A stretch of 64,000 nt of DNA from Trachythela sp. YZ-2020. Lineage: Eukaryota; Cnidaria; Anthozoa; Malacalcyonacea; Clavulariidae. Where the stretch lies: assembly GCA_016169945.1 (NCBI GenBank), contig JADLSH010000236.1:1550001-1614000 (forward strand). Direction: 5' to 3'. Positions 1-10,905 of the stretch are shown one piece after another (position 1 is the stretch's first letter; each line of letters begins with the position of its first letter). The notes below the pieces were generated by a model that was not told the DNA's origin, did not search any database, and saw nothing but the letters and a program-made list of their open reading frames with translations. The position numbers were made by a program, and so were the translations under genes.

Positions 1-3000
1 GTGAAAAAGAAGTTATTGAGAACGAATTAATGCTGGGGGAGTGGAACCACTGGCCTTGGTAGCTAGAACTTGTTTGCGTGCTGAGGCAAAAAATACTGAT
101 TCTATGATTGTGTCTGCTCAGGTCAAAAATGGGATAATTTTAAGCAGATATGTCAGATATTAGAGAAATCCCATTCCCATTTCCAAAATTGTTTATCCCA
201 TTCCCAGTGGTTAAATCCCAGTCCCAGTGATGTGAATCCCATTTCCCCAGTCCAAAAATAGGCAAACCCCGTTCCCATTTTACCCCTTCACGACCCTCCA
301 TTATATATAGACATTTTATAACAATATACTGTCAGTATATATGGTAGTCATTGCCTGGGCCGCTTGTGGGGTAACAATATTTGAAATGGTTAATGGGCAG
401 GGTAATAATATCTGAAATGGTTTTCTGTATACATGTTTTCAACTTGGAAGGACACGAGGAAAGATCTGCGTTCTTAATCAATAATAGATACTCCAGAAGG
501 CTCTGGATCAAGCAAAGCTATGAAAACATCACTTTAACTGCATAGACTCAATGATATAGCCAACTTTATAATAACGTTAATACTCTTTCGTCTATATAGA
601 GTATAGTTTGACTGTACTGAACCTTGTATAGATTATATCTATAGTCTATACTAACTAGGATTTGAACATTCACAATTATTGAGGGGAAATGAAAAACCAT
701 TGGATTAATAATATTTATCAAGGATTTAATCTCATAAATGCAACTTTGGCTGGATTCACGACATCCACAATCTGAAACAGAAAAAACTATGTAGTGCATG
801 CTCAACGTTTTAGGAAAGACCGAACTTCTCCTGACGAAAGGCCTTTGCACGAATTTAAAGTATAATTTCTCTGTTTCAGATTGCGGCTGTCTTGAAATCC
901 AACCATTGCTCATGTATATTCCAAGCCGCGGCCAACGCTGGACACTCGAAAATTTAGAAAATCTCTATCTGATCGCTGTAAATTTCAGACGCATATTCCA
1001 ACGGAAACACTACTTGTCGACAAAGACAACAAAAACGAACGACGTCGTGAACAAATACGAAGGATGCGAATCGCGGTCGACTTGGAAAAATCTATATAGA
1101 ACGATGAATATAGACGAGTCCCAATGTTTCAAGTTATAAAGTTTTACATTTGATAAAAGCAATTAAGATTAAATCAAACGCTAAGTGATACAATTTCCTG
1201 ATTAGTAAATCACCTCATGATTATTGAGGCGTGTCATGGCGTCATCTGACAATTTCGGAACAAGATAAGTTTGTTTAAGTTGCGTGTTTTATTGTATTAA
1301 GAACATGATAATTGTGAATACCTTTTACTGAACATTTTAACTGATGTAATTATTACAATTTGTGAATACTTAAAAAGTGCTCGCTCGTGAGTCGTGGTTT
1401 TCTAATGCATACTTGAGTGTGGCATTCACAGAAAGATCATATATCGCATTTCATGTTTTCGTATAACAACACAATTTTACAGTGACAAATAATTAGGCGC
1501 TTTTAATGACTTGACAACTGTGTTTCGTGTTGGAATATCCAGAAATAGCGGACATCACTTATTCATTTATTTCCCAAATTTCGAAATTCCTCAGTGCAAT
1601 TTGCAACTAACTTTATAAAGGTTTTCAGATTTACAATCATAGGCGTAGGAAGCAACTTCAAGTTGGGGGGGGGGCACTTTGTATTAAGGGCACCTCTTCT
1701 ATTAGAAAAGGGCACTTTTTCCATTGTTTTAGCTGGAGAAAAGGGCACTTTGAAGAAAACTTGGGGGGAGGCACGTGCTCCTACACCACTGTTTACAATA
1801 TTAAAGATCATTAAATTATTTTTTCCGTATACTGTTTATAGTCTGTTTTGTCTAAATCCATAAAATTATTTCCCCAATTTCTGGCCATGGATAAGCATTA
1901 ATGTGCGTGCATGACTAAATTTACCTTGCGGAAACAAAAACAGTCAAAGTAAACATCTAAATCAAACATTGGATCATCAAATATGGCCTAGCTTATACAC
2001 CTTTCATCCTGACAACAAACATTGCATGCCGAAATATTGTCTCTTTGTGTTTAGAGCAAATTTCTTAAATCCACTGTTGTTTTTCCCTCTGGCAGTGCAC
2101 TCTGCATGTGGGTTATCTATATTTTTAACATTTCTATATACAACACATTATCGTATAAACAACGTATACTAACGTAGTTTCATGACAAGTTTTTGGCCTA
2201 GTCATTATGCTTTGTAATATGATCCACTGAAAACTGGGCGGTACTCCGTTAGAGGAAATTTATCTTGTAAGCAATTGCAAACTATTGTTTCAGGAATCAG
2301 TATATTATAAGATATGAAACCCTAAACTAAGCCTAAGGGCTGTAAATATGATTTTTCAGCACTGAATGATAGATATTAGAGGCACAGATATATAGTTAAA
2401 GTTTACTGAATTGATTGTCTGCGTATATAGATTAAAAGAGATCTATAAATATCACAGACATGATGCATCACTCCGTCCGCGACAGTTGGCGGGTTATATT
2501 AAACGCACAGCAAAGTTATTATACACGTATTATTTCTCCTTACAGTTGATAGCCACCCAAAGATAATATTTTATCTTGTTTTTCGTTTAACATCTTGTCA
2601 GCATTGTCACGAGTGCGCCGCCCGTGTGCTTTTCTCAAGTCTTGTCAACGGCTTTTAAATGTTTTAATATCTTGTCAAAATGATGCCAAGTTTTGACCCC
2701 TAGCACGATCCTGGCTTAGAATAAATCCCGTAAATTCTGATCTTGACTCGGAATGTATTGAAGGTATTTACAAGGATTGCGTTAAGCCTTCAATGGCATA
2801 TCATTCAAATATTAGATAAATGATATTTTGCGAAATAATCAAACATTTTAGCTTGTAGCTACAAAGCGACTGTAGCTTTTCTAACACTGCATGTAACCAC
2901 AATAATACACTGTCTCACTTTTATGTAACAACTTAAATCTTCTTAGGTCATCTTTAGAAAAAACTTCGACTCAGGTTGAGAGTTTCAATGGAATTATAAA

Positions 3001-3999
3001 CATCAAAGCCATTTTAGTTTAACGTGACATATTACAACTATAGCCAAAACAATGTAAAAGTTTGAATTTTTAGTCTTGAAATACACAACCCAAAAAGAAA
3101 CGTTGTATCTTATTGTAACTTTGAGTCTCACAATAAAATGCATGGCGTTGTACCCCTTGATACCATAGGCTTGATACCCCTTGCACGTTTGAGTAGAGGT
3201 ACGCGCAGGTTCGTTTGATAAAATACAAACATGAGTTGAACTAACCTGTATAGAACAATGTTGTGACTGTCAACAGTAGAAATAACCAAAAGTAAACCAT
3301 ATTTGAAGGATTGCCTTACAACAAAATATCAGTCTTGTCCTTGTTGTGACCTGTGCTGTCTCTCAAGATTAATGTACTGACTGACGACTCACAACGATGT
3401 GACCACGGTATCAATTGACAACAACAGACAATGGATGACGATTTATTAATTAAGCTGCAACTTCCGTCTACAATTAACTCGTCCCACGTTTGCCCGCACT
3501 TTAATTCCCTATCTCGAATTCCCCAAATACCCTATTTTAAACCACGTGTACCCAAGTGTAATTCGCGCAAGTATTGTTGCTGTGTTTGTGTATAACGTAG
3601 GGTATAAATGTTTTGCTGTGAAAAGTGAATGTGAATAAATGTCAGGTATTCGGTAATTTTGGTGTCGCCATGATACAACCCACTTGCAATCGGGAAAACA
3701 ACCTGACACCTTCAGAGAAAGGATTTCGTTATTTCTCACTTAACCGCTTAACTTGACAGTCAGGGAAAACATTAGTCAAGGAGTGGCTACTGCGCTAATA
3801 ATTTAGTCAGGCACTGCGCTGATAATTTTTATTACTGCCGTATTAAAATGTCAGCATCGGGTATAGTCATCGATTACAGTAAATAACCAGACACAGTGCT
3901 GAAGTGCGGTGCCCCGTCTAGTCTAGCACTGACATGCACAATAATAAATAATCATTCTCCAGTGTAAGAACTGTTTTTGCACATATTTTGCAATGTGTT
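1..3999. other. Region without a recognisable gene
   Basis: No convincing coding sequence is seen; open frames here are short and lack recognisable motifs. Small structures present are a degenerate repetition of a CCCATTCCCA-type motif at about 160-290, an imperfect inverted repeat at about 755-785 against 868-902 (both arms contain a CTGAAACAG/CTGTTTCAG core), and a G-rich inverted repeat at about 1638-1797 with repeated AAGGGCAC. The last resembles a decayed MITE. The rest is AT-rich with nothing I can name. Confidence 0.5.
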
Positions 4000-4093
4000 T
4001 CTTCGTAGCTCAGTCGTAGGCAGTGGTCGTAGGGCGTGCGCCTACAACTTCCTTTGATTCGGATGTTGAGGGTTCAAATCCCCGTACAACCAC
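4000..4093 (+). repeat. tRNA-derived SINE head or tRNA relic
   Basis: An A-box-like segment (TAGCTCAGTCG at 4006-4016) is followed about 55 bases on by a B-box match (GGTTCAAATCC at 4071-4081), the spacing of an internal RNA polymerase III promoter. The T arm can be drawn, but the sequence upstream does not pair with the 3' part to form an acceptor stem, so this is a tRNA-derived repeat and not a functional tRNA gene. The AT-rich sequence that follows has oligo-A and oligo-T runs. Confidence 0.5.
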
Positions 4094-4443
4094 TTTTTCC
4101 TAAAACCTTCAAAAAAAATTTCCCAACTTGTTTTTTTCCAATTTTTTATAAGCATTTGTGATTAGATTTGGAGTTGAGATGGGCATATTTCATAAAAATC
4201 CAAAATCGTAGCACCAAACACGCCGGATATTTGTTGACAAAATAATTTGAAGAGGCAGAATATTAATGCATGTGCGGGCGGCCTCAGGAAAATCTGCTAA
4301 CAGACATAATTATCGGGCCTGGGCTTCCTGTGTATAGCCTAAGATTCCGAACGAACGAACAAACACCGAGAAAATAAAGCTGTGCCCAACTTTGCAGGGG
4401 CACCGCAATTAAATAAATAAAGTAAATAAGGATTACAGTAAAT

Positions 4444-5018
4444 AATTCTCTATACTGTCTATCTTCCGGAACCTCGACCAGAATACTTGCACCAACTTGT
4501 CGTTGTAGTTGGCGGCTTTAACCTTCCCACCCTCAACTGGTCGCCTGACGAGTCTCGCCTCGCCACTATAACTCACCGTTTAATAGGTCAACGGAGGGCA
4601 ATAAGTTTCCTTCTCATGATTACTTGGTGGATTTCTCCATACGCATTATGTTTAAACGAGAAATGCGCGTGCAACGCAAGTTTTACCTACATAACTGTAC
4701 AAGAGTACAAACTAATGATGTTGATATTTACTGGTCTTAATGAAAAGACTTATATCTAGTTGCGCAGTACAAAAAATATGTACCTGTCAAAATAATCCAA
4801 GATCTCTCCTCCCTGGATGGACGGAGAAATCAAGTATCTATTTGCAAAAAGTATCGAGCTCTGCTTTCAAAAAGTACCGCGAAAATCGACGGAAGAACAC
4901 AAACGGAAACTTAGATATTTAAGCAATGACATCAAACAGTTTGTCAGATGTGAACATCGTGATTACCTTAGCGGAGCTATCATAAAGCAGCCAAGAGGAG
5001 GATGCCCGCATGCCCCCT
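4444..5018 (+). pseudogene. LINE remnant: endonuclease end and linker
   Basis: Translation gives an apurinic-type endonuclease motif near 4490-4545 (VVVVGGFNLPTLNW, compare the GGDFNLPxxxW of CR1/L2/Jockey-group LINEs) preceded by a VYxPPEPRPEYL-like stretch. After a scrambled interval a second block at about 4811-4980 (PWMDGEIKYL then KRKLRYLSNDIKQFVRCEHRDYL in pieces) matches the endonuclease-to-reverse-transcriptase linker of the same elements. Frames shift between the blocks and no reverse transcriptase follows; the TIR element starting at 5111 lies right downstream. This is a dead fragment, not a host gene. Confidence 0.6.
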
Positions 5019-5110
5019 AGTGCCATTCGTTCTTTCGGCACTCGATACCTGCGCATTCCCTCTAGCGGCATGGGGCATCAATAGACTTGATTTTGGCCAA
5101 CCCCTTTACC

Positions 5111-7076
5111 TATGGCGCGTTTTTACGGTCAAAATTCAAGAGTTACAAGTCGAGCGTCAATGGTTTAAATCGATCAACACTTGCTCGAAACGAACAGAGC
5201 GATATACAAATCGAACAGTCAAATCGCCATCAATGGTTTAAATCGATCTGTTAACACTTGTTCGAAACGAACAGACCGATATACAAATCAAATCAAATCG
5301 AATCGATCAATGCATATTCAAATCGAGCATACGTCACTCGAATCGATCGTCAAACTTGTGTTTCCACCTTTTTGAAACGTAACTTCCATTGCCGCTTTCC
5401 AAATGAAATTTTCGTCTAAAAATTTCCTTGAATTTCGAATTTACTTCATTTTTTCCTCTCTTCCTTCAAAATGGTATCCACTGTCAATATACGCGGGCTC
5501 GGTCCTTTCCACAATTCTCGCACGTGCGCGCGTATATATATATACAAAGTACAAAGTTATTCTATATTCTAACAAACATAATCTTGATTGATATTGTTGT
5601 GCCTCTAACCCTTTTGTGTTTTCGTTTCGCGTTGGCTCTTTTGCTGTTGAAATAAGTCAAAAATTTTCACGTGAATTTCTATAAAAACGGGTCTTCGAAC
5701 ATCGCCTCTGGTTCGCGGAATGACATAGCCGTATTTATGGTATATTAATTTCGACGTTTCGAGCGAAAGCCCTTTGTGAGTCAGAGCGTTTTCAGGAGGA
5801 CCAGACAAAAAAGGCATTTGTTCGAAACAGTGCCATTGGGCAAGAATACAGCCAACGCCAAACGGCAACAGCATTGAGTTTTATTAATGATATGTAATTT
5901 ATTAACACCCATATATTAAAGGGGCATGCACCCAACCCAATTTTATTATTTTGCTTTGTCTCACTCCTGACAAGGAAATGAACATTTATAGGAGCCTTCC
6001 CTTGACGAGTAATTAAGCGTAAAATAACAAAGAAGAGAGCACCAGAGCGCATCGTGGCTTAATGGTTAATATACTATGTATTAGATTTGGGGGGCTACGG
6101 AAATACAACATGATCCATAATTATACAGACATTCCAAGCAATGGTCAATATTATGCACCAGCCGATGTAACCCTCCCCCCTCCCCGCCTACCCAACCCGG
6201 GAAAGGCGGAGACTTGGACTTTGCAGCCTTACCGAATGAGCCGTCATCTCACCCCAGGGACAATAATTGTGTTCCAATGTCACCGCATGTGCCTGGTTAT
6301 ATTATCTGGCACCTGTCAATAACAAATGTGATTTGCTCAGTTTCTCCGACCTGTCTGGCAGTCTGGCGAGGCAATGAAAGCAAACACATTGCCTACCCAA
6401 CAGGGAAAAGCAAACCGGGGATAATTTCATTGTCCCGCTATTCCCCGCACTTTCTTGGATTGGGGTATACTTGTACTTACATTTCGACTACAGCGCATTA
6501 TAAGGTAATTTATATTAAAAGTCAAAATATAACCGTCTATCTTTTGCGTTGATATATAAACATTTTGGGTGTTCAAGATCTCTTCGCACTATTTATTCGC
6601 ACTATTTTATACTTTTCATCAAGATAATTATATTTGTTAGAATATAGAATAAGTTAAAATATATAAATAATTGGAGCAAGTCTAGCGCGTGCGTGTGAGA
6701 ATTGTGGAAAGGACCGAGCCATTATTGTGGAAAGGACCGAGCCATATTGACAAGGAAAAAAGGAAGTAAATATATTCGAAATTCAAGGAAATTTTTAGAC
6801 GAAAATTTCATTTGGAAAGCGGCAATAGAAGTTACGTTTCAAAAAGGTGGAAACACTGCTCGCTGCAAGTTTGACGATCGATTCGAGTAACGTATGCTCG
6901 ATTTGAATATGCATTGATCGATTTGATTTGATTTGTGTATCGGTCTTGATCTGTTCGTTTCGAACAAGTGTTGATCGATTTAAACCACTGATGGCGATTT
7001 GACTGTTCGATTTGTATATCGCTCTTTTGACTGCTCGATTTGTATATCGGAATTTTGACCGTAAAAACGCGCCATA
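5111..7076. mobile_element. Long-TIR DNA transposon (non-autonomous), 6-bp TSD
   Basis: The two ends are inverted copies of each other for roughly 480 bp: 5111-5600 and about 6600-7076. The outer ends read TATGGCGCGTTTTTACGG and its complement. They are flanked by the direct repeat TTTACC (5105-5110 and 7077-7082), a clean 6-bp target duplication. Each TIR contains duplicated subterminal blocks around TTCGAAACGAACAG and AAATCGATC, which could be transposase-binding repeats. No transposase is encoded: the centre (5600-6600) holds a Penelope-like motif and short meaningless frames. A TAT terminus with a 6-bp duplication is the same combination as the 10-kb element at 43147, so a common superfamily (IS3EU-like, by recollection) is plausible. 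Confidence 0.8.
5740..5795 (-). repeat. Penelope-like / hammerhead-like repeat motif
   Basis: On the minus strand the segment reads AAGGGCTTTCGCTC followed by GAAACGTC, the layout seen in repeats linked to Penelope-like retroelements, where a small stem II is followed by GAAAC and GTC. The same motif recurs at both ends of the foldback element at 13327-13803. The CUGANGA part of a true hammerhead core is not intact here, so activity is not claimed. It sits in the centre of the long-TIR element. Confidence 0.35.
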
Positions 7077-7317
7077 TTTACCACACCCCTAACGCTTAGA
7101 CCGAATTACGCTTCCGTCGGGAGGTGTCTATAAATGATGGGGAAATGCCTGAAAACGTTAAACGTGTTACATGCTTCCATAACTATTAGCAGGATCCATC
7201 CCCCCACTTTTTGAGATGGAATTTTTGCCCTTGCACACCGCTTCTAACAGTACGCCACTCCATTGTAGAAAGGCTTTTTATTATGTGGACCACGTTATTC
7301 TTATCGTTAAGCTTAAA

Positions 7318-7560
7318 TTAGGATGTAACGGGTCATCTGCTTCATTGGCTGTGGCTTACTGATTTTATCTTAGACGGTGTACCTTCTCAGTACCTGTAAC
7401 CCAGTTACATTTAGCGTTTCCCAAAAGGATCATCATTGGACCTCTGCTGTTTATCATTTTTAGCAATGATCTACCTAATTTTAGCACGGAACAGTCGAAA
7501 ACTTCCGTATTTTCAGACGCTTCCTATACACCGCCTTGGTCAAAAGTATTCAAGTCTATT
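7318..7560 (+). pseudogene. LINE reverse transcriptase fragment
   Basis: A frame through 7430-7550 gives IIIGPLLFIIFSNDLPNF followed by SVFSDASY, which is the degenerate form of the reverse transcriptase block (PQGSxxGPLLFxxxxNDLP then ADDT) of CR1/L2-group LINEs. The upstream part (WLTDFILDGVPSQYL) fits the preceding region. Frameshifts and an altered ADD box show that it is dead. It lies just outside the long-TIR element and may derive from the same old LINE as 4444-5018. Confidence 0.55.
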
Positions 7561-7919
7561 CTTCATTCGGTAAGCATACTGGATATGTTCTCGTCTAGAA
7601 CTCGTCGGTATACGTGTGATTTTATTTAACACAAAATAGTCGAATCTTCGTCTTTTAACATGTATTTTTATACTCCCACAACATAAGTCAATAATGTCAA
7701 TAATGTCACCAAACACGCTGCCTTTTCGTTTTCGCGACCGCGTCGTCCCAGTCCCTTCATACATGCCCAAGCGGGGAGGGGTAAATATTAACTTTAACAA
7801 ATATATACATTCCAAAACAGGATACATCGCACTCACTCCGACGAACGAACTACATGTGTACATTTTTGCATATCGGTTAGGTTGTCCACAATTAAGCAAC
7901 GGCGTGTGAAAAGAAATCC

Positions 7920-8131
7920 GAACCTGGATGGCACGCGACAACTCGGCGCAATCAATTGTTGGATCAGTCGGTTCTTTAACTGAAAATAGAAGGTGTTTGT
8001 GGATGGAATATTCAAACGGAAATTTACCAGGAGCAGTTGCGAAAAATGCAACTTTAGGTCCTCTGGCAGGAATCGAACCTGGGGGCCTGCGATTTCGGTG
8101 CAGCGTTCTAACCAACTGAGCTACAGAATCC
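7920..8131 (-). repeat. tRNA-derived SINE
   Basis: Read on the minus strand, 8131 to about 8060 carries TAGCTCAGTTGG (A box) and GGTTCGATTCC (B box), with a drawable anticodon arm whose loop would hold GAA. The base before the anticodon is C where tRNAs have U, the anticodon stem has a mismatch and the acceptor stem is out of register, so it is a SINE head and not a tRNA gene. The tail toward lower coordinates (AGTTGCATTTTTCGCAACTG hairpin, then unique-looking sequence) is typical of this SINE type in cnidarian genomes as I recall. The long minus-strand open frame over this region is a by-product. Confidence 0.7.
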
Positions 8132-9289
8132 AGTTGCTGAGCATTAACCGCAAATTCGTGCATATATGATTGGAGTGATGCCAGTATAAGGTATGGGTAA
8201 ATATCAAGATTTTTCTCGGCATCTGAAAGCCTTTGCGCTAAGCGGAGGAGAGAGGCATTGGTTTCACTGGTGCAGCAGATGGTGCATCCGACAGTTATCT
8301 GAGTGGGTTATCTTTATCTATTAGTATTAGACAGCTACTTTTACTTTCTTTAACTCAGGGACGCCGGAGCGATTGTAGGGCAGGGGGGGGGGGCAATGGG
8401 CAGTCGAAAAAAAATCGCTGCCACGCCCTTTCCGTGACAAATAAATAGAAGCGAGACTTTTCCTAGCTTTGCTCCTATAAATAACAACATTCTCAGGGAC
8501 GCCCGAACGACGAGAGGCCAATGGGGGTAGTTTCATCGAAGAGCACGTTTGAATTTATATATAGTAAGGGACGTTGCCATAATCACGTTTCCGATTCGCA
8601 GAAAAATAGGGGATCTGGGGGTCCTCAACCAGAAAATTTTGATATTTTTGAAGCTCGATGACTACATTTCTAGCATTTTCTGAAGCGAATTCGCAAAATA
8701 ATTGCGCCAAAATTACTGTCGTTGAACGCGAAATGGATGCTCGTACCAATAAAGTTCTTTCAGGTAATTATACTTTTCATATACTTATCGCTTTACATGA
8801 CATAACGACAAAGGTTATTTATATTAACTCCTTCTCGGCCATCTTTTTTGTTCCGATGACGTCGGCAAAAGATTATGAGGTGACAGGCGCGTTCACAGCT
8901 AATTGAAACTTATTTCATACGTATTGTGGCTTACATTTTGCAAGCGAAAGTTCGTTGAACATGCTTTATATCATCAAAATAAATGCATTTTCTCTTTTCT
9001 ATATTTATATAAATTTTAGTTCTTAATATTATAAAAATATTTACCTTAAATTGAAAGGGCACCTTCGCCCCCCTTGCCCCTCCTCGTCAAGGGCAAGAGG
9101 GGCGGCTGCTCCTCCTGCCCCCCCCCCCATTTCCGGCGTCCCTGAACATTTCTGAGCTGAAGTTGACCACCATCTGCTGCCCCGAAGGGCGTAATTATAA
9201 GTATAACTGTTTACTTCGGAAACATACCAATTTACAACGGAGGCTTTATTTATCCCCTTAGTAGTCGATTGTGAAAATAACCTTACTGA
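8132..9289. other. Region without a recognisable gene
   Basis: Contains G/C-rich low-complexity patches (about 8375-8396 and 9065-9130) embedded in two related segments that both contain CAGGGACGCC or its complement (near 8355, 8495 and 9140). These look like fragments of one repeat family. No gene is visible. Confidence 0.4.
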
Positions 9290-10905
9290 CACTGACTTTT
9301 GGAAGTCTGTTTTCTGAATTTCAACCTTGACTCTTGGAAGTCTGTTTTCTGAATTTCGACCTTGACTCTTGGAAGTCTGTTTTCTGAATTTCGACCTTGA
9401 CTTTTGGAAGTCTGTTTTCTGAATTTCAACCTTGACTCTTGGAAGTCTGTTTTCTGAATTTCGACCTTGACTCTTGGAAGTCTGTTTTCTGAATTTCGAC
9501 CTTGACTCTTGGAAGTCTGTTTTCTGAATTTCAACCTTGACTCTTGGAAGTCTGTTTTCTGAATTTCGACCTTGACTCTTGGAAGTCTGTTTTCTGAATT
9601 TCGACCTTGACTTTTGGAAGTCTGTTTTCTGAATTTCAACCTTGACTCTTGGAAGTCTGTTTTCTGAATTTCGACCTTGACTCTTGGAAGTCTGTTTTCT
9701 GAATTTCGACCTTGACTTTTGGAAGTCTAATCTCTGAGTTTCTACTTTGACTTTTGGAAGTCTAATGTTTGAGATTCAACTTTGACTTTTGAAAGTCTGT
9801 TTTCTGAATTTCAACCTTGACTTTTGGAAGTCTAATCTCTGAGTTTCTACTTTGACTTTTGGAAGTCTAATCTCTGAGTTTCTACCTTGACTTTTGGAAG
9901 TCTGTTTTCTGAATTTCGACCTTGACTTTTGGAAGTCTAATCTCTGAGTTTCTACTTTGACTTTTGGAAGTCTGTTTTCTCAATTTCAACCTTGACTTTT
10001 GGAAGTCTAATCTCTGAGTTTCAACCTTGACTTTTGGAAGTCTGTTTTCTGAATTTCGACCTTGACTTTTGGAAGTCTAATCTCTGAGTTTCTACTTTGA
10101 CTTTTGGAAGTCTGCTTTCTGAATTTCAACCATGACTTTTGAAAGTCTAATCTCTGAGTTTCAACCTTGACTTTTGGAAGTCTGTTTTCTGAATTTCAAC
10201 CTTGACTTTTGGAAGTCCAATCTCTGAGTTTCTACTTTGACTTTTGGAAGTCTGTTTTCTGAATTTCGACCTTGACTTTTGGAAGTCTAATCTCTGAGTT
10301 TCTACTTTGACTTTTGGAAGTCTAATCTCTGAGTTTCAACCTTGAATTTTGGAAGTCTGTTTTCTGAATTTCAACATTATTATTATTATATTATTATTAA
10401 CTTTATTTTAAGTGTCAATGTGTTTAGCTTTAACAGCTAATCGGGGACACTATTTACATTATGATTACCTAACCCACCCTGTCAACTTTCCCTGTGGGAG
10501 GAAACCGGAGTACCCGGAGAAAACCCACGACTTTCGGCAGAGCGTTGACTTTACTCTTTTCACTTGAGGACTGGGTTCGAGTCGCATTGAGAAAGTCCTC
10601 ACTGAGACTTGAACCCGCGGGCTTAGAGGTGAAAGGCAAGTGCGCTAACCACTTCGCCACCGAAGCCCCCTCAACATTGACTTTTGGTAGTCTGTTTTCT
10701 GAATTTCGACCTTGACTTTTGGAAGTCTAATCTCTGAGTTTCTACTTTGAGTTTTGGAAGTCTAATCTCTGAGTTTCTACTTTGACTTTTGGAAGTCTAA
10801 TCTCTGAGTTTCAACCTTGAATTTGGAAGTCTGTTTTCTGAATTTCGACCTTGACTTTTGGAAGTTTTTTCTCTGAGTTTCGACCTTGACTCTGGATTGG
10901 ATTTT
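9290..10905. repeat. 35-bp minisatellite with higher-order structure
   Basis: About 37 copies of a 35-bp unit (CTTTTGGAAGTCTGTTTTCT followed by GAATTTCGACCTTGA). Two unit types alternate: one with TCTGTTTTCTGAATTTC and one with TCTAATCTCTGAGTTTC. From 9301 to 9720 the array is highly homogeneous and organised as four copies of a 105-bp triplet, visible from the order AACC/GACC/GACC at the unit junctions; the distal part is more divergent and mixed. Because 105 is divisible by 3, an accidental minus-strand open frame runs through it; I do not regard that as a gene. The array is interrupted by a SINE at 10379-10670. Confidence 0.95.
10379..10670 (-). mobile_element. tRNA-derived SINE inserted in minisatellite
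   Basis: The insert is flanked by the direct repeat TCAACATT (10371-10378 and 10671-10678), a perfect 8-bp target duplication. Read on minus it begins with a tRNA-like head (A box TGGCGAAGTGG, B box GGGTTCAAGTC), continues with a core containing TTTCTCCGGGTACTCCGG and ends in an AATAATAAT-type tail. The core block resembles conserved SINE core domains shared by several marine invertebrates (recollection, not checked). The clean duplication and intact boxes suggest a fairly recent insertion into the array. Confidence 0.85.

Noticed and set aside
4000..4093. Functional tRNA gene
   Set aside because: No acceptor stem can be formed; only the promoter boxes match.
5740..5795. Active hammerhead ribozyme
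   Set aside because: The GAAAC-GTC half is present, but the CUGANGA half is disrupted; listed only as hammerhead-like.
8060..8131. Functional tRNA-Phe gene
   Set aside because: A and B boxes are good, but U33 is replaced, the anticodon stem has a mismatch and the acceptor stem does not pair in register.
7540..8163. 207-residue minus-strand open frame as a gene
   Set aside because: Its most conserved part (SVAQLVRTLHRNRRPPGSIP) is the translation of a tRNA-derived SINE.
9283..9639. 118-residue repetitive minus-strand open frame
   Set aside because: Product of the 35-bp minisatellite, whose triplet period of 105 bp keeps the frame open; no family motif.
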